Source: an uncultured bacterium
GTDB lineage: Bacteria > Actinomycetota > Coriobacteriia > Coriobacteriales > Coriobacteriaceae
Direction: 5' to 3'
NCBI GenBank assembly: GCA_905215275.1
Contig: CAJMPE010000039.1
Span: 1 to 12,912, forward strand
DNA: 12,912 nucleotides
Positions 1 to 6,760 of this stretch are shown in pieces (position 1 is the first letter of the stretch; each line of letters opens with the position of its first letter). The position numbers and the translations under genes are program-made. The notes under the pieces are model-generated. The model was given only the letters and a program-made list of their open reading frames with translations. It was not told the DNA's origin and made no database searches.

Positions 1-1187
1 TACTGGTGGTGATTGCGGCGGCGATCCTCGTCTATGGCTACAACCAAACGCTGCCCGAAGGCGCGTTTACCGCAGGCTGGATTCCCGGCGCCACCGTTCA
101 CGGCATGTCGCTGACGCCCGCGCGCGGCTGGGACCTGGCAACGCTCGCCTATACCGTCGAGCTTGCGCACACCAGCAAGACCTTCCCGCTCGCGCAGGAC
201 CTCGTCGCGCTATGGCCTCTCTACCTTGTCGTTGTGGGTTGGCAGGTCATCAGCGTGCTCAACATGCTCGGCGGCGCCCGCCGCGCGCGCCGTACCATGG
301 CACCACTCAACGACCTGGCCTTACGCGTGGACGAGCTCGGCCGTATGCAGCTCTCCGGCGGCAAGATGGAAACGCTGGAGCAGGCCATCGAGCGCGCAAG
401 CGTCGACTCGCCGAGCGTCACCACCGGCGACGCCGACCTGGCGAGCATCGAGGTCGCGCTCAACCGCCTGCTGCGCCAGATGCAAGAGGCCAAGCTGCAG
501 CAGATGCGCTTTGTCAACGACGCGAGTCACGAACTGCGCACGCCCATCGCGGTGATTCAGGGCTACGTAAACATGCTCGACCGCTGGGGCAAAGACGACC
601 CAGACGTGCTGGCAGAGTCCATCGCCTCGCTCAAGGCCGAAAGCGAGCATATGCAGGAGCTCGTGGAACAACTGCTGTTTTTGGCACGCGGAGATGCCGG
701 CCGCACCGTGCTGCGGCGCGTGAATACCAACCTGGCTGCACTGGTCGGCGAGGTATGCGAAGAATCGCAGATGATTGATGCCGCGCACGCGTATCGACTG
801 GCTTTTGATACTGCGTTTGCCAGTGACCCGCGCTGCGACGCATCCGTCGATGTCGCGCTCGTGAAGCAGGCTCTGCGCGTGATCGTGCAAAACGCCGCCA
901 AGTACTCGAGTGCGGGAACGACCGTCACATTTGGCATAACACCCGATGCGGGCATGGGCACGATCGACATAAGTGTTGAGGACGAGGGTATCGGCATGAA
1001 CCAGGAATCCGCAGCTCACGCGTTTGAACGGTTCTACCGCGCTGACAACGCGCGCGATGCCGGCGCACAGGGTTCGGGCCTGGGGCTCGCTATCGCCAAG
1101 TGGATCGTCGACAGCCACGGCGGCGTCATCGGTGTGACCTCGGTCGAAGGGGTCGGCAGCCGCTTTTCGATTCGCCTGCCGCGGTAG
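1..1187 (+). CDS. Sensor histidine kinase, 5'-truncated by window edge
   Basis: Membrane sensor kinase of a two-component system. It should autophosphorylate on a histidine and pass the phosphate to a response regulator, probably encoded just upstream outside the window. The frame stays open to the left edge, so the true start is not visible; numbering here starts at the GTG at 6. A first membrane segment seems cut off near residues 1-12. A loop of about 50 residues, predicted extracytoplasmic, follows, then a second membrane segment near 66-88 and a HAMP-like linker (about 90-165). The H-box has SHELRTP with phospho-acceptor H175. The ATPase domain shows the N-box (N296, QNAAKYS), G1 (DEGIGM, 326-331), the F-box (FERFYR, 340-345) and G2 (GSGLGLA, 356-362). 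All catalytic boxes are intact and the C-terminus looks complete. The signal sensed cannot be told from the sequence. Confidence 0.93.
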   Translation, partial: LVVIAAAILVYGYNQTLPEGAFTAGWIPGATVHGMSLTPARGWDLATLAYTVELAHTSKTFPLAQDLVALWPLYLVVVGWQVISVLNMLGGARRARRTMAPLNDLALRVDELGRMQLSGGKMETLEQAIERASVDSPSVTTGDADLASIEVALNRLLRQMQEAKLQQMRFVNDASHELRTPIAVIQGYVNMLDRWGKDDPDVLAESIASLKAESEHMQELVEQLLFLARGDAGRTVLRRVNTNLAALVGEVCEESQMIDAAHAYRLAFDTAFASDPRCDASVDVALVKQALRVIVQNAAKYSSAGTTVTFGITPDAGMGTIDISVEDEGIGMNQESAAHAFERFYRADNARDAGAQGSGLGLAIAKWIVDSHGGVIGVTSVEGVGSRFSIRLPR

Positions 1188-1200
1188 GGGCGCCTCTCAC

Positions 1201-1390
1201 GAATCGAAGGTGAATGCTTTTCCGCGAAGTGAACGACCTATTTTGGACCCCCGAAGCATCCGCACTTTTTGGCGCCAAAACCGCAAGAAAAACCTGACAA
1301 AACCGCAGGAAACGGCGTCTCCAAAGCGTCGATGCTCTAGGGGTTCGATTTCACTCGTTCACTTCGCGGAAAGCCATTCACCTTCGATTT
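1201..1390. repeat. Long imperfect inverted repeat (hairpin element, MITE- or REP-like)
   Basis: Outer arms 1201-1236 and 1355-1390 are complementary at 33 of 36 positions. Pairing continues imperfectly inward to about 1276 and 1315, giving a stem of roughly 75 bp. The loop of about 38 bases contains two near-identical copies of AAAACCGCARGAAA (1277-1290 and 1299-1312). It begins 13 bp after the kinase stop codon. No target-site duplication and no coding capacity are visible. It may be a non-autonomous mobile element or a repetitive extragenic palindrome, and it could also help stop transcription. With the terminator that follows, it fills the 294-bp gap between the kinase and the VOC gene. 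Confidence 0.75.
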
Positions 1391-1421
1391 ACGGCAGCCC
1401 GTCAGTCACCCTCTCGGTATT

Positions 1422-1459
1422 AAAAATGGGGCAAGGCCACGCGCCTTACCCCATTTTTT
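1422..1459. terminator. Bidirectional Rho-independent terminator
   Basis: AAAAATGGGG-C-AAGGC pairs with GCCTT-A-CCCCATTTTT with one mismatch, around a short CACG-type loop. The A/T flanks give a U-tract on either strand. It lies between the converging kinase (+) and VOC gene (-), so it suits both. Confidence 0.85.
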
Positions 1460-1481
1460 GCTAACTAAAGCAGCTTGTACG

Positions 1482-1856
1482 CTACTCGCGGCACAGATGC
1501 ACGGCGAAACCGGCGAACTCGCGCTTAAAGTACACGAGCTTGGTGCCGCCGTCGGGCAGCAGCACGCGCGACTCCTCGTTGACCTCGAGCCCGCGCTCGG
1601 CAAACCACTTCTCGGCCGCATCGATGTCGTTGACGGCAAAGCCGATGTGGCCCTTGGTGCCACGACCGTTCTGCTTCATGACCTCGACCAGCGAATCGTT
1701 AAAGTACGAAACCGGGGTCTCGATAACGGGCAGGCCCATCATCGTCGAGAACAGCTCCGCGATCTCCAAGGCGTCTGCCGGGTCGGTGGCGTTAATCCCC
1801 ACATGGGCAACGCGCATCCCAAAGAGCTCGACCGGATTGGCGTTCTGCTCATTCAT
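1482..1856 (-). CDS. VOC-fold (glyoxalase/dioxygenase superfamily) protein
   Basis: A 124-residue single-domain protein with the paired beta-alpha-beta-beta-beta pattern of the vicinal-oxygen-chelate fold. Candidate metal-site residues fall where the fold expects them: H18 (AHVGIN), E58 (LVEVM), H70 (KGHIGF) and H120 (FAVHL). From memory, the sequence pattern resembles the VOC domain found at the C-terminus of some clostridial KDPG/KHG aldolases, although no aldolase domain is present here. The chosen ATG at 1856 lies 11 bp after the stop of the PTS IIB gene. Longer readings of the frame run into that gene. The two genes look co-transcribed, suggesting a role in sugar or sugar-acid use. Substrate and reaction are unknown. 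Confidence 0.82.
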   Translation of the reverse strand: MNEQNANPVELFGMRVAHVGINATDPADALEIAELFSTMMGLPVIETPVSYFNDSLVEVMKQNGRGTKGHIGFAVNDIDAAEKWFAERGLEVNEESRVLLPDGGTKLVYFKREFAGFAVHLCRE

Positions 1857-1867
1857 ACAGGTAGCGC

Positions 1868-2155
1868 CTACTGAGCCATGACGTCGAGGACGGCCTTCTC
1901 GGCAGCGACGCGGTTCATGCCGGTCATGAAGGGCACGCCGCTCACGTACGGGCAGGTGAGGCCCTCGGGGGCAACGGTGGTGGCGATCAGCAGGTCGGCG
2001 CCCTCGTCGCAGTAATCCTTGGCCTCGGAGATGGCGCACTGCACGATCTCATACTTGCCGGCATAACCGTTGGCGTCGAGCAGGGTAGCGACCTTCTGGG
2101 CAACGAGCGTGGAAGTAGCAGCGCCAGCACCGCAAGCCAAAACGATCTTCTTCAT
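1868..2155 (-). CDS. PTS system galactitol-type EIIB component
   Basis: A 95-residue cytosolic IIB protein of the phosphotransferase system. It takes phosphate from a IIA protein on a cysteine and passes it to sugar crossing the IIC permease. The start MKKIVLACGAGAATST is the P-loop of the galactitol/lactose-like IIB fold, with phospho-cysteine C8. Length is normal for a free-standing IIB. The ATG at 2155 has a good Shine-Dalgarno AAGGGAG (2165-2171) nine bases upstream. No IIA or IIC gene is adjacent, and the only partner downstream is the VOC gene. It may serve a permease encoded elsewhere or have a regulatory role. Sugar specificity cannot be read from IIB alone. Confidence 0.9.
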   Translation of the reverse strand: MKKIVLACGAGAATSTLVAQKVATLLDANGYAGKYEIVQCAISEAKDYCDEGADLLIATTVAPEGLTCPYVSGVPFMTGMNRVAAEKAVLDVMAQ

Positions 2156-2233
2156 AGGTAATGTCTCCCTTCATGGTTTACTTTAGGTAAGTGTACCGCA
2201 GCGAGCGATGGCACTCAGCCTCGATGAGCTTTT

Positions 2234-2263
2234 ATGCCAGTTTGCTTGCACGCTGCGTATAAT
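2234..2263 (+). promoter_or_regulatory. Putative sigma-70-type promoter for the 2319 gene
   Basis: A perfect TATAAT lies at 2258-2263, about 55 bp before the ATG at 2319. The best -35 match is weak: ATGCCA at 2234-2239, with 18-bp spacing. The region is the divergent gap between the PTS IIB gene and the 2319 gene. On the other strand the same bases read TATTAT, so leftward initiation is also possible. Confidence 0.5.
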
Positions 2264-2318
2264 ACATCTAGTACGTGTTGTCATACCGCTCGCTTTATGA
2301 GCGACTAAGGACCCCAAT

Positions 2319-2942
2319 ATGCCCGATTCCCGCACACTCTGGACCGCCGTCGTTATCATCTGCATCGCCGTGTCGGTGTTCTTTAGCGTCAAAAAACGCA
2401 CCACGTTTAAACGCCTGCAGCAGCTTATGGCTGCCAAGCAGTGGGACGAGTTCGATCGTTTGCTCGACGCCAAACTCACCAGCATGCTGTACCCGCGCTA
2501 CAACCGCGACTACCTGCGTCTGAACTCCTATCTGCTGCGCGAGGACCACGAGCGTGCCAGCGAGATGTTCGACCTGCTGCTGGGGCTCAACCTCCCCAAG
2601 ATGCAGCGCGTCGACCTGGTGATCAAAGCCTTTAACTACTATGTTGGCCAAGAGGACCGCAAAAAGTCCAAAGAGCTGTTGCACGAGATCAAGGGCTTTG
2701 AGGGCGGTCAGGCCGAGGCAGTTGCGCACGAGTGTCAGCTGATGTACGACACGATGATCCTCAAGCGCCACAACGACATTCCCGAGCTGGAGCGCATGCT
2801 CGAGGATGTCGGCGACGACCCGGTCAAGCGCTGCCGCTTGGAGTACCTGCTGGCCCTGCAGTACCAGAACAAGGGCGACGAAGCCAAGTTCCAGGAGTTC
2901 CTTGAGAAGTCGGGCCAACACTCGATGGCTGTCAACGCGTAA
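2319..2942 (+). CDS. Membrane-anchored helical-repeat (TPR-like) protein, function unknown
   Basis: A 207-residue protein not recognised as a named family. Residues 7-24 form one hydrophobic segment followed by KKR, so it is probably an N-terminal anchor with the rest in the cytoplasm. The rest is predicted to be almost all alpha-helical. Paired amphipathic helices with spaced Leu, Tyr and Ala (for example around 40-75, 75-110 and 165-195) resemble tetratricopeptide repeats, which usually mediate protein contacts. The ATG has a Shine-Dalgarno TAAGGA (2306-2311) seven bases upstream. The gene stands alone between a divergent PTS unit and a tRNA gene 31 bp downstream, so context gives no functional clue. 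Confidence 0.8.
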   Translation: MPDSRTLWTAVVIICIAVSVFFSVKKRTTFKRLQQLMAAKQWDEFDRLLDAKLTSMLYPRYNRDYLRLNSYLLREDHERASEMFDLLLGLNLPKMQRVDLVIKAFNYYVGQEDRKKSKELLHEIKGFEGGQAEAVAHECQLMYDTMILKRHNDIPELERMLEDVGDDPVKRCRLEYLLALQYQNKGDEAKFQEFLEKSGQHSMAVNA

Positions 2943-2973
2943 CGGGCGGCTTGTGCTAGACTTCTAGTCTCAC

Positions 2974-3058
2974 GGGGGCGTGGCGGAATTGGCATACGCA
3001 GGAGACTTAAAATCTCTCGCCGCAAGGATTGTGGGTTCGAGTCCCACCGCCCCTACCA
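2974..3058 (+). tRNA. tRNA-Leu (anticodon UAA)
   Basis: Acceptor arms GGGGGCG (2974-2980) and CGCCCCT (3048-3054) pair with one terminal G-U, followed by discriminator A and an encoded CCA. The anticodon stem encloses the loop CTTAAAA, giving anticodon TAA, which reads UUA leucine codons. A long variable arm, as expected for leucine tRNAs, precedes the T-arm GTGGG-TTCGAGT-CCCAC. The total of 85 bases is normal for this class. Confidence 0.95.
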
Positions 3059-3069
3059 TATGGAGCTTT

Positions 3070-3109
3070 CGAGCCCGTGTCCCCAAGGGATGCGGGCTCG
3101 TTTCTTTTT
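3070..3109 (+). terminator. Rho-independent terminator of tRNA-Leu
   Basis: CGAGCCCG (3070-3077) pairs perfectly with CGGGCTCG (3093-3100) and is followed by TTTCTTTTT. It begins 11 bp after the tRNA CCA end. Confidence 0.9.
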
Positions 3110-3174
3110 GATGCCGTCAACCGCAGAACAGTTAATTTGGGACGGGACTTTTGTGACTGCTCATATCAACCCAA

Positions 3175-3222
3175 GGACTGTCCCCGGGTGCCGGCAGAAA
3201 AGGAACGTCCCCAGGTGCCGGC
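3175..3222 (+). repeat. Two-unit 27-bp-phased GTCCCC repeat
   Basis: GTCCCCGGGTGCCGGC (3180-3195) and GTCCCCAGGTGCCGGC (3207-3222) differ at one base and start exactly 27 bp apart. They are preceded by GGACT and GGAAC respectively. The same 27-bp phase and the same GACT-GTCCC then GAAC-GTCCC order occur in the repeats between hisE and the histidinol-phosphatase gene. The unit lies in the gap between the tRNA terminator and the ppx stop codon and codes for nothing. Confidence 0.75.
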
Positions 3223-3228
3223 TGTTGA

Positions 3229-3293
3229 GTTGCGGAGGAATAGGGACTGTTTGGTGCCCGAAAGGGCGATTTTAGTCCGTATTTCACCGCAAC
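3229..3293. repeat. Nested inverted repeat next to the ppx stop codon
   Basis: Three concentric stems can form: GTTGCGG (3229-3235) with CCGCAAC (3287-3293), GGACT (3244-3248) with AGTCC (3274-3278), and GCCC-GAAA-GGGC (3256-3267) closed by a GNRA-type tetraloop. There is no T-tract, so it is not a classical terminator. It falls just downstream of the ppx stop codon on that gene's transcript. Confidence 0.55.
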
Positions 3294-3297
3294 TTAT

Positions 3298-4299
3298 TTA
3301 GAGGGCGCTGAGGCTGGGGGTCCAGGCGATGGTGGGGGCGGCGCCGTCGAGAACCTCGTTGATGGTGGCGGCCATGCCGGCGAGCAGGCTGTTCTCGCTT
3401 ACGGTGAGCGTGTCGTAGCCGCCGGATTGCATGAGCTCTCGAATCACCACGGCGCCTGCCAAGATCACGCCCGCGCGCTTGGGTTGCACGCCCGGCAACG
3501 CGGCGATACCCTCAACATCCAGCGCGGACATGCGCTCGATAGCGGCCGAAACCTGCTCCAGCGAAAGCTCGCGCAGGTGCACAAAGCTCGAATCATACGG
3601 CTCCAGCTCGTGCACCAGCGCCACGAGCGTGGTGACGGTGCCGCCCACCGCAACGAGGCGCTCGGCGCGCTCAAAGTCGCTGGGCAGGCCCTCAAAATAG
3701 GCAGAGAACTGCTCGCCCGTCCACGCGGCGGCAACCGCAAGCTCGTTCGTCGACGGTGGCAGCGCAGAGAAAAACCGCTCGGTCACGCGACGGCAACCGA
3801 TATCCAGTGAGCGCGTTCCCTCCAGCGCAAAGACCCCGCGCTCAGGCGCATAGACGCCCGTCGCGAGCTCCGTGGAGCCACCGCCCGAATCGGCGACGAT
3901 AATGCGTTCACCGGCAAAGTCGTGCGCCACGCCAAAAAATGTCAGGCGCGCCTCAACCTCGCCCGGAATCACCTGCGGTTCGAGCCCCAGCCCGCGCAGG
4001 CCGTCCAGCAGCAGTGCGGCGTTGGACGCATCGCGCGCGGCACTCGTGCAGGTGGTGCAGACGCACACGGCCCCAAAGGTACGCGCCTCATCCACAAACA
4101 TGCGGCATGCGGCGAGCACGCGCTCGACCGCCGCCTCGCAAAAGCGGCCCGTCGCGTCCACGCCCTCGCCCAGATCGGTAATCTCGGTATGCTTGGACGA
4201 TTCCACGATCGCCCCGCCCTCGACCTGCGCTAGCACTAGTCGCGACGACACCGTTCCCAGGTCGATCGCGGCCACCTTATATCGTTTGCAATTTGTCAT
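3298..4299 (-). CDS. ppx: Ppx/GppA family phosphatase (exopolyphosphatase-type)
   Basis: A 333-residue cytosolic enzyme of the actin-like ATPase fold, expected to release phosphate from polyphosphate or hydrolyse pppGpp. The family blocks appear in order: AAIDLGT (10-16), TTCTSAARDASN (82-93), PGEVEARLTFFG (112-123, including the expected catalytic glutamate), DSGGGSTEL (137-145) and VAVGGTVTTL (216-225). It matches the short Ppx form lacking the C-terminal HD domain. Two usual residues differ: V17 replaces the common Asn after GT, and S138 replaces Ile in D-I-GGGSTE. The ATG at 4299 has an upstream GGAGGGGAG. It is 20 bp downstream of the ftsB-like gene and probably in its operon. Ppx and GppA activity cannot be separated from sequence alone. 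Confidence 0.88.
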   Translation of the reverse strand: MTNCKRYKVAAIDLGTVSSRLVLAQVEGGAIVESSKHTEITDLGEGVDATGRFCEAAVERVLAACRMFVDEARTFGAVCVCTTCTSAARDASNAALLLDGLRGLGLEPQVIPGEVEARLTFFGVAHDFAGERIIVADSGGGSTELATGVYAPERGVFALEGTRSLDIGCRRVTERFFSALPPSTNELAVAAAWTGEQFSAYFEGLPSDFERAERLVAVGGTVTTLVALVHELEPYDSSFVHLRELSLEQVSAAIERMSALDVEGIAALPGVQPKRAGVILAGAVVIRELMQSGGYDTLTVSENSLLAGMAATINEVLDGAAPTIAWTPSLSAL

Positions 4300-4319
4300 T
4301 GCGGGCTCCCCTCCGGGCG

Positions 4320-5084
4320 CTACTCGCCGTTGGACACGACCGTCTGGCCCTCGACGCCGTTAAATCCAAACAGCATGTCGAGCGTCTGGATGTACCACGG
4401 CGCGTCCTTGCCGACTTCTTCGATCTCCTTGGCCACCTCGCTGGCCTTCTTGGCGTTCGACGACTTCTTTTCAGTCGACGACGAGTCCGAATCGTCGTCC
4501 AGGCCCTGCACTTCAATCCTCTTCTCGCCGGGCATCACCAGGCCCAGGTCCTCGGATGCCGCGTCCTTGATACCCTCCTCCGAGAGCAGCTTGTCGACGC
4601 TTTTTTGCAGCTCATCATTGTATTGCTGGCGAATCTCGACCTGCTTGGCCAAGATATCGCTCGAACGCTTTGCCACGTACAGGTCGCGCACGGGGAAATA
4701 CAGGCTCACGAGCACCAGGGCAACGACGATGCCGATGAATAGCCCTCGCTGAGGACCGTGGGTAAAGTCGTAGATCGCCTTGACCACCGCGTTGTCGTTG
4801 GCGTAGCGCATAAAGTCCGAGCCCGAAAGACGGTTCGAGGGCCTGCTCGACCTATCATGCGTTTGAGCCGACGAGCGCTGAGCATGCGACGAACGTGCTG
4901 GGCGCACTGGTCCATCTGTCGAAGTATTCACTTGAGCATTGGGGCGCGAGGTGCTTGTCGGGCGCTGCATGGAGCGGTCGGCGCCGGCGTAGGCGGACCC
5001 ACCGAGCTGCACCGTGCGCGCACGGCGAGGCGACGGCTCACGCGAACCGGCGGAATAGTACCTGTTGTCGTAAATCTGATCCAT
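4320..5084 (-). CDS. ftsB: Septum formation initiator (FtsB/DivIC family) protein
   Basis: A 254-residue bitopic membrane protein of the FtsB/DivIC family, which bridges divisome components at the septum. Residues 1-110 are a hydrophilic stretch rich in Ser, Arg and Pro, probably disordered and cytoplasmic. A single membrane segment at 114-131 is followed by a coiled-coil-like stretch (138-167). The family signature follows as AASEDLGLVMPGE (175-187). An acidic/Ser/Lys linker and a short hydrophobic C-terminus finish the protein. It is much longer than Escherichia coli FtsB (about 100 residues), with extensions at both ends as in other actinobacteria. The ATG at 5084 has AAGGCG upstream. Location between eno and ppx supports the call. 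Confidence 0.85.
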   Translation of the reverse strand: MDQIYDNRYYSAGSREPSPRRARTVQLGGSAYAGADRSMQRPTSTSRPNAQVNTSTDGPVRPARSSHAQRSSAQTHDRSSRPSNRLSGSDFMRYANDNAVVKAIYDFTHGPQRGLFIGIVVALVLVSLYFPVRDLYVAKRSSDILAKQVEIRQQYNDELQKSVDKLLSEEGIKDAASEDLGLVMPGEKRIEVQGLDDDSDSSSTEKKSSNAKKASEVAKEIEEVGKDAPWYIQTLDMLFGFNGVEGQTVVSNGE

Positions 5085-5121
5085 GTGCGCCTTGTGCGGT
5101 TGAGGTTTGTTTGCGCTAAGT

Positions 5122-5149
5122 ATTTTAGTTATAGCACGAGCGCGCGCAA
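5122..5149 (-). promoter_or_regulatory. Putative promoter of the ftsB-ppx unit
   Basis: Read on the minus strand, TTGCGC (5149-5144) and TAAAAT (5127-5122) are separated by 16 bp. They lie about 40 bp before the ftsB start and downstream of the eno terminator, where a new promoter would be needed. Evidence is consensus matching only. Confidence 0.4.
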
Positions 5150-5174
5150 CGCCTTCGGCGGCCCTTGCTCGACA

Positions 5175-5207
5175 TAAAAAAGGCGCTGAGCCGTATGACC
5201 CAGCGCC
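5175..5207 (-). terminator. Rho-independent terminator of eno
   Basis: On the minus strand GGCGCTG and CAGCGCC (5201-5207 and 5182-5188) form a perfect stem with a 12-base loop, followed by a run of T (5181-5175). It lies about 75 bp after the eno stop and before the ftsB start, so eno and ftsB are probably separate units. Confidence 0.88.
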
Positions 5208-5280
5208 TAATGGTGCTCAACAGTGCCCGGCGGGAACGAGGCGAATCCGAGTCAGCCCCGCCCCCGCACACGCCGCCTGC

Positions 5281-6570
5281 CTAGCGAATGTTGTAGAACG
5301 CAGACTTGCCGGCGTAGCGCGCGCTGCCCTCGAGCTCGTCCTCGATACGGATGAGCTGGTTGTACTTGGCGATACGGTCGCTGCGGCACGGGGCGCCCGA
5401 CTTAATCTGGCCGGCATTGACGCCCACGACCAGGTCGGCGATCGTGGAGTCCTCGGTCTCGCCGGAGCGGTGGCTCACGATGCAAGCGTAGCCGGCCTCC
5501 TTGGCGGTCTCGATGGCCTCGAGCGACTCGGTGAGCGTGCCAATCTGGTTGACCTTGACCAGGATCGCGTTGGCTGCGCCCAGCTCGATACCCTTCTTGA
5601 GGCGCTCGGTGTTGGTGACGAACAGGTCGTCGCCCACCAGCTGCACCTTGTTGCCGATGCGACGGGTGAGCTCAACCCAGCCGTCCCAATCCTCCTCGGC
5701 CATGCCATCCTCGATGGAGATGATGGGATAGGCGTCGACGAGCTTCTCCCAGTAATCAACCATCTGGGCGCTCGTGTACTCCACGCCCTCGCCCTTGAGC
5801 TCGTACATACCGGTCTCGGCGTTGTAGAACTCGGTGGACGCCGGGTCCATGGCGTACATGAAGTCGACGCCGGGCTTAAAGCCAGCCTTCTCGACGGCCT
5901 TGGTAATGTACTCAAACGGTTCGGCATTGGTCTTGAGGTTGGGCGCGAAGCCTCCCTCGTCGCCCACACCGCCGCCCAGGCCGGCCTCGTGCAGCACGCC
6001 CTTGAGGGTATGGTAGACCTCGGCGCACCAGCGCAGGCCCTCGGCAAAGCTCGGAGCGCCCACGGGCATGATCATGAACTCCTGGAAGTCAACGTTGTTG
6101 TCGGCATGCACGCCGCCGTTGAGGATGTTCATCATGGGCGTGGGCAGCAGGTGAGCGTTGACGCCGCCCAGGTACTGGTACAGCGAAAGACCCGCCGACT
6201 CGGCAGCGGCGCGCGCGGTGGCCAGCGACACGCCCAGAATGGCGTTGGCGCCGAGCTTGGTCTTGTTGGGGGTACCGTCCGCGGCGATTAGCGCGGCATC
6301 GACGGCGCGCTGATCGAAGGCGTCGAGGCCCACGACGGCGTCGGCACACTCGTTGTTGACGTGCTCGACGGCCTGCGAGACACCCTTGCCCAGATAGCGG
6401 CCCTTGTCGCCGTCGCGCAGCTCGCAAGCTTCGAAAGCGCCGGTCGAAGCGCCCGAAGGCACCATCGCGCGACCGAAGCTGCCGTCCTCGAGCACGACCT
6501 CGACCTCTACGGTGGGGTTGCCGCGGCTGTCGAGCACCTCGCGACCGTAGACATCCAAAATGTCACTCAT
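5281..6570 (-). CDS. eno: Enolase (phosphopyruvate hydratase)
   Basis: Glycolytic enzyme converting 2-phosphoglycerate to phosphoenolpyruvate (EC 4.2.1.11), cytosolic. The 429 residues are full length. It starts with the usual N-terminal strand containing REVLDSRGNPTVEVEV. Active-site elements are all present: GASTGAFEA (40-48), H155 and E164 in GGVHADNNVDFQEFM, E205 in GVGDEGGFAPNL, metal ligands D242, E287 and D314, catalytic K339 in LVKVNQIGTLTE, HRSG (367-370) and K390. The ATG at 6570 has a GAGGGAGA Shine-Dalgarno. It is single-copy in style, with no frameshift. It lies between the mazG terminator and its own terminator, so it is probably transcribed alone. Confidence 0.99.
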   Translation of the reverse strand: MSDILDVYGREVLDSRGNPTVEVEVVLEDGSFGRAMVPSGASTGAFEACELRDGDKGRYLGKGVSQAVEHVNNECADAVVGLDAFDQRAVDAALIAADGTPNKTKLGANAILGVSLATARAAAESAGLSLYQYLGGVNAHLLPTPMMNILNGGVHADNNVDFQEFMIMPVGAPSFAEGLRWCAEVYHTLKGVLHEAGLGGGVGDEGGFAPNLKTNAEPFEYITKAVEKAGFKPGVDFMYAMDPASTEFYNAETGMYELKGEGVEYTSAQMVDYWEKLVDAYPIISIEDGMAEEDWDGWVELTRRIGNKVQLVGDDLFVTNTERLKKGIELGAANAILVKVNQIGTLTESLEAIETAKEAGYACIVSHRSGETEDSTIADLVVGVNAGQIKSGAPCRSDRIAKYNQLIRIEDELEGSARYAGKSAFYNIR

Positions 6571-6644
6571 GTTGTCTCCCTCTCACTTGGAAACGGGTTG
6601 AATGCTTGGCGACCGGCCGACCGTGCACCGTCGGTGCGCCTCTG

Positions 6645-6689
6645 TAAGTTAGCCATGTCGCACTTTTTGCATTATGCCCTAAGTTAGCC
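6645..6689 (-). promoter_or_regulatory. Direct repeat and possible promoter upstream of eno
   Basis: The 10-mer GGCTAACTTA (minus strand) occurs at 6689-6680 and again at 6654-6645, exactly 35 bp apart. Between them lies CATAAT (6676-6671), a candidate -10 box without a convincing -35. The sites are 75-120 bp ahead of the eno start and after the mazG terminator, where the eno promoter should be. They could be paired regulator sites. This is an inference from position. Confidence 0.4.
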
Positions 6690-6710
6690 GAGGGATACAC
6701 TTGTTTTTCG

Positions 6711-6756
6711 AAAAAATTAGCGGGAACGATGAGGCATGTCAGCCCGTCGTCCCCGC
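6711..6756 (-). terminator. Rho-independent terminator of the larC2-yfcE-mazG unit
   Basis: On the minus strand GCGGGGACGA (6756-6747) pairs with TCGTTCCCGC (6729-6720) with one G-U, followed by TAATTTTTT. It starts five bases after the mazG stop codon. Confidence 0.88.
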
Positions 6757-6760
6757 AGTC

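Noticed and set aside
1210..1464. 84-residue plus-strand frame in the gap after the kinase
   Set aside because: It lies wholly in the inverted repeat and terminator, so the open frame is a by-product of those sequences.
2974..3300. tRNA-Leu as an integration site for a genomic island
   Set aside because: No integrase and no repeat of the tRNA 3' end are seen in the window, and the flanking genes are ordinary chromosomal ones.
3029..3301. Small plus-strand frames after tRNA-Leu
   Set aside because: They start inside the tRNA and run through its terminator and repeats, with no Shine-Dalgarno or family match.
5107..6291. 394-residue open frame on the plus strand opposite eno
   Set aside because: It is antisense to a complete, unmistakable enolase. 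Its low-complexity Val/Leu/Gly/Ala composition is typical of a GC-rich shadow frame.
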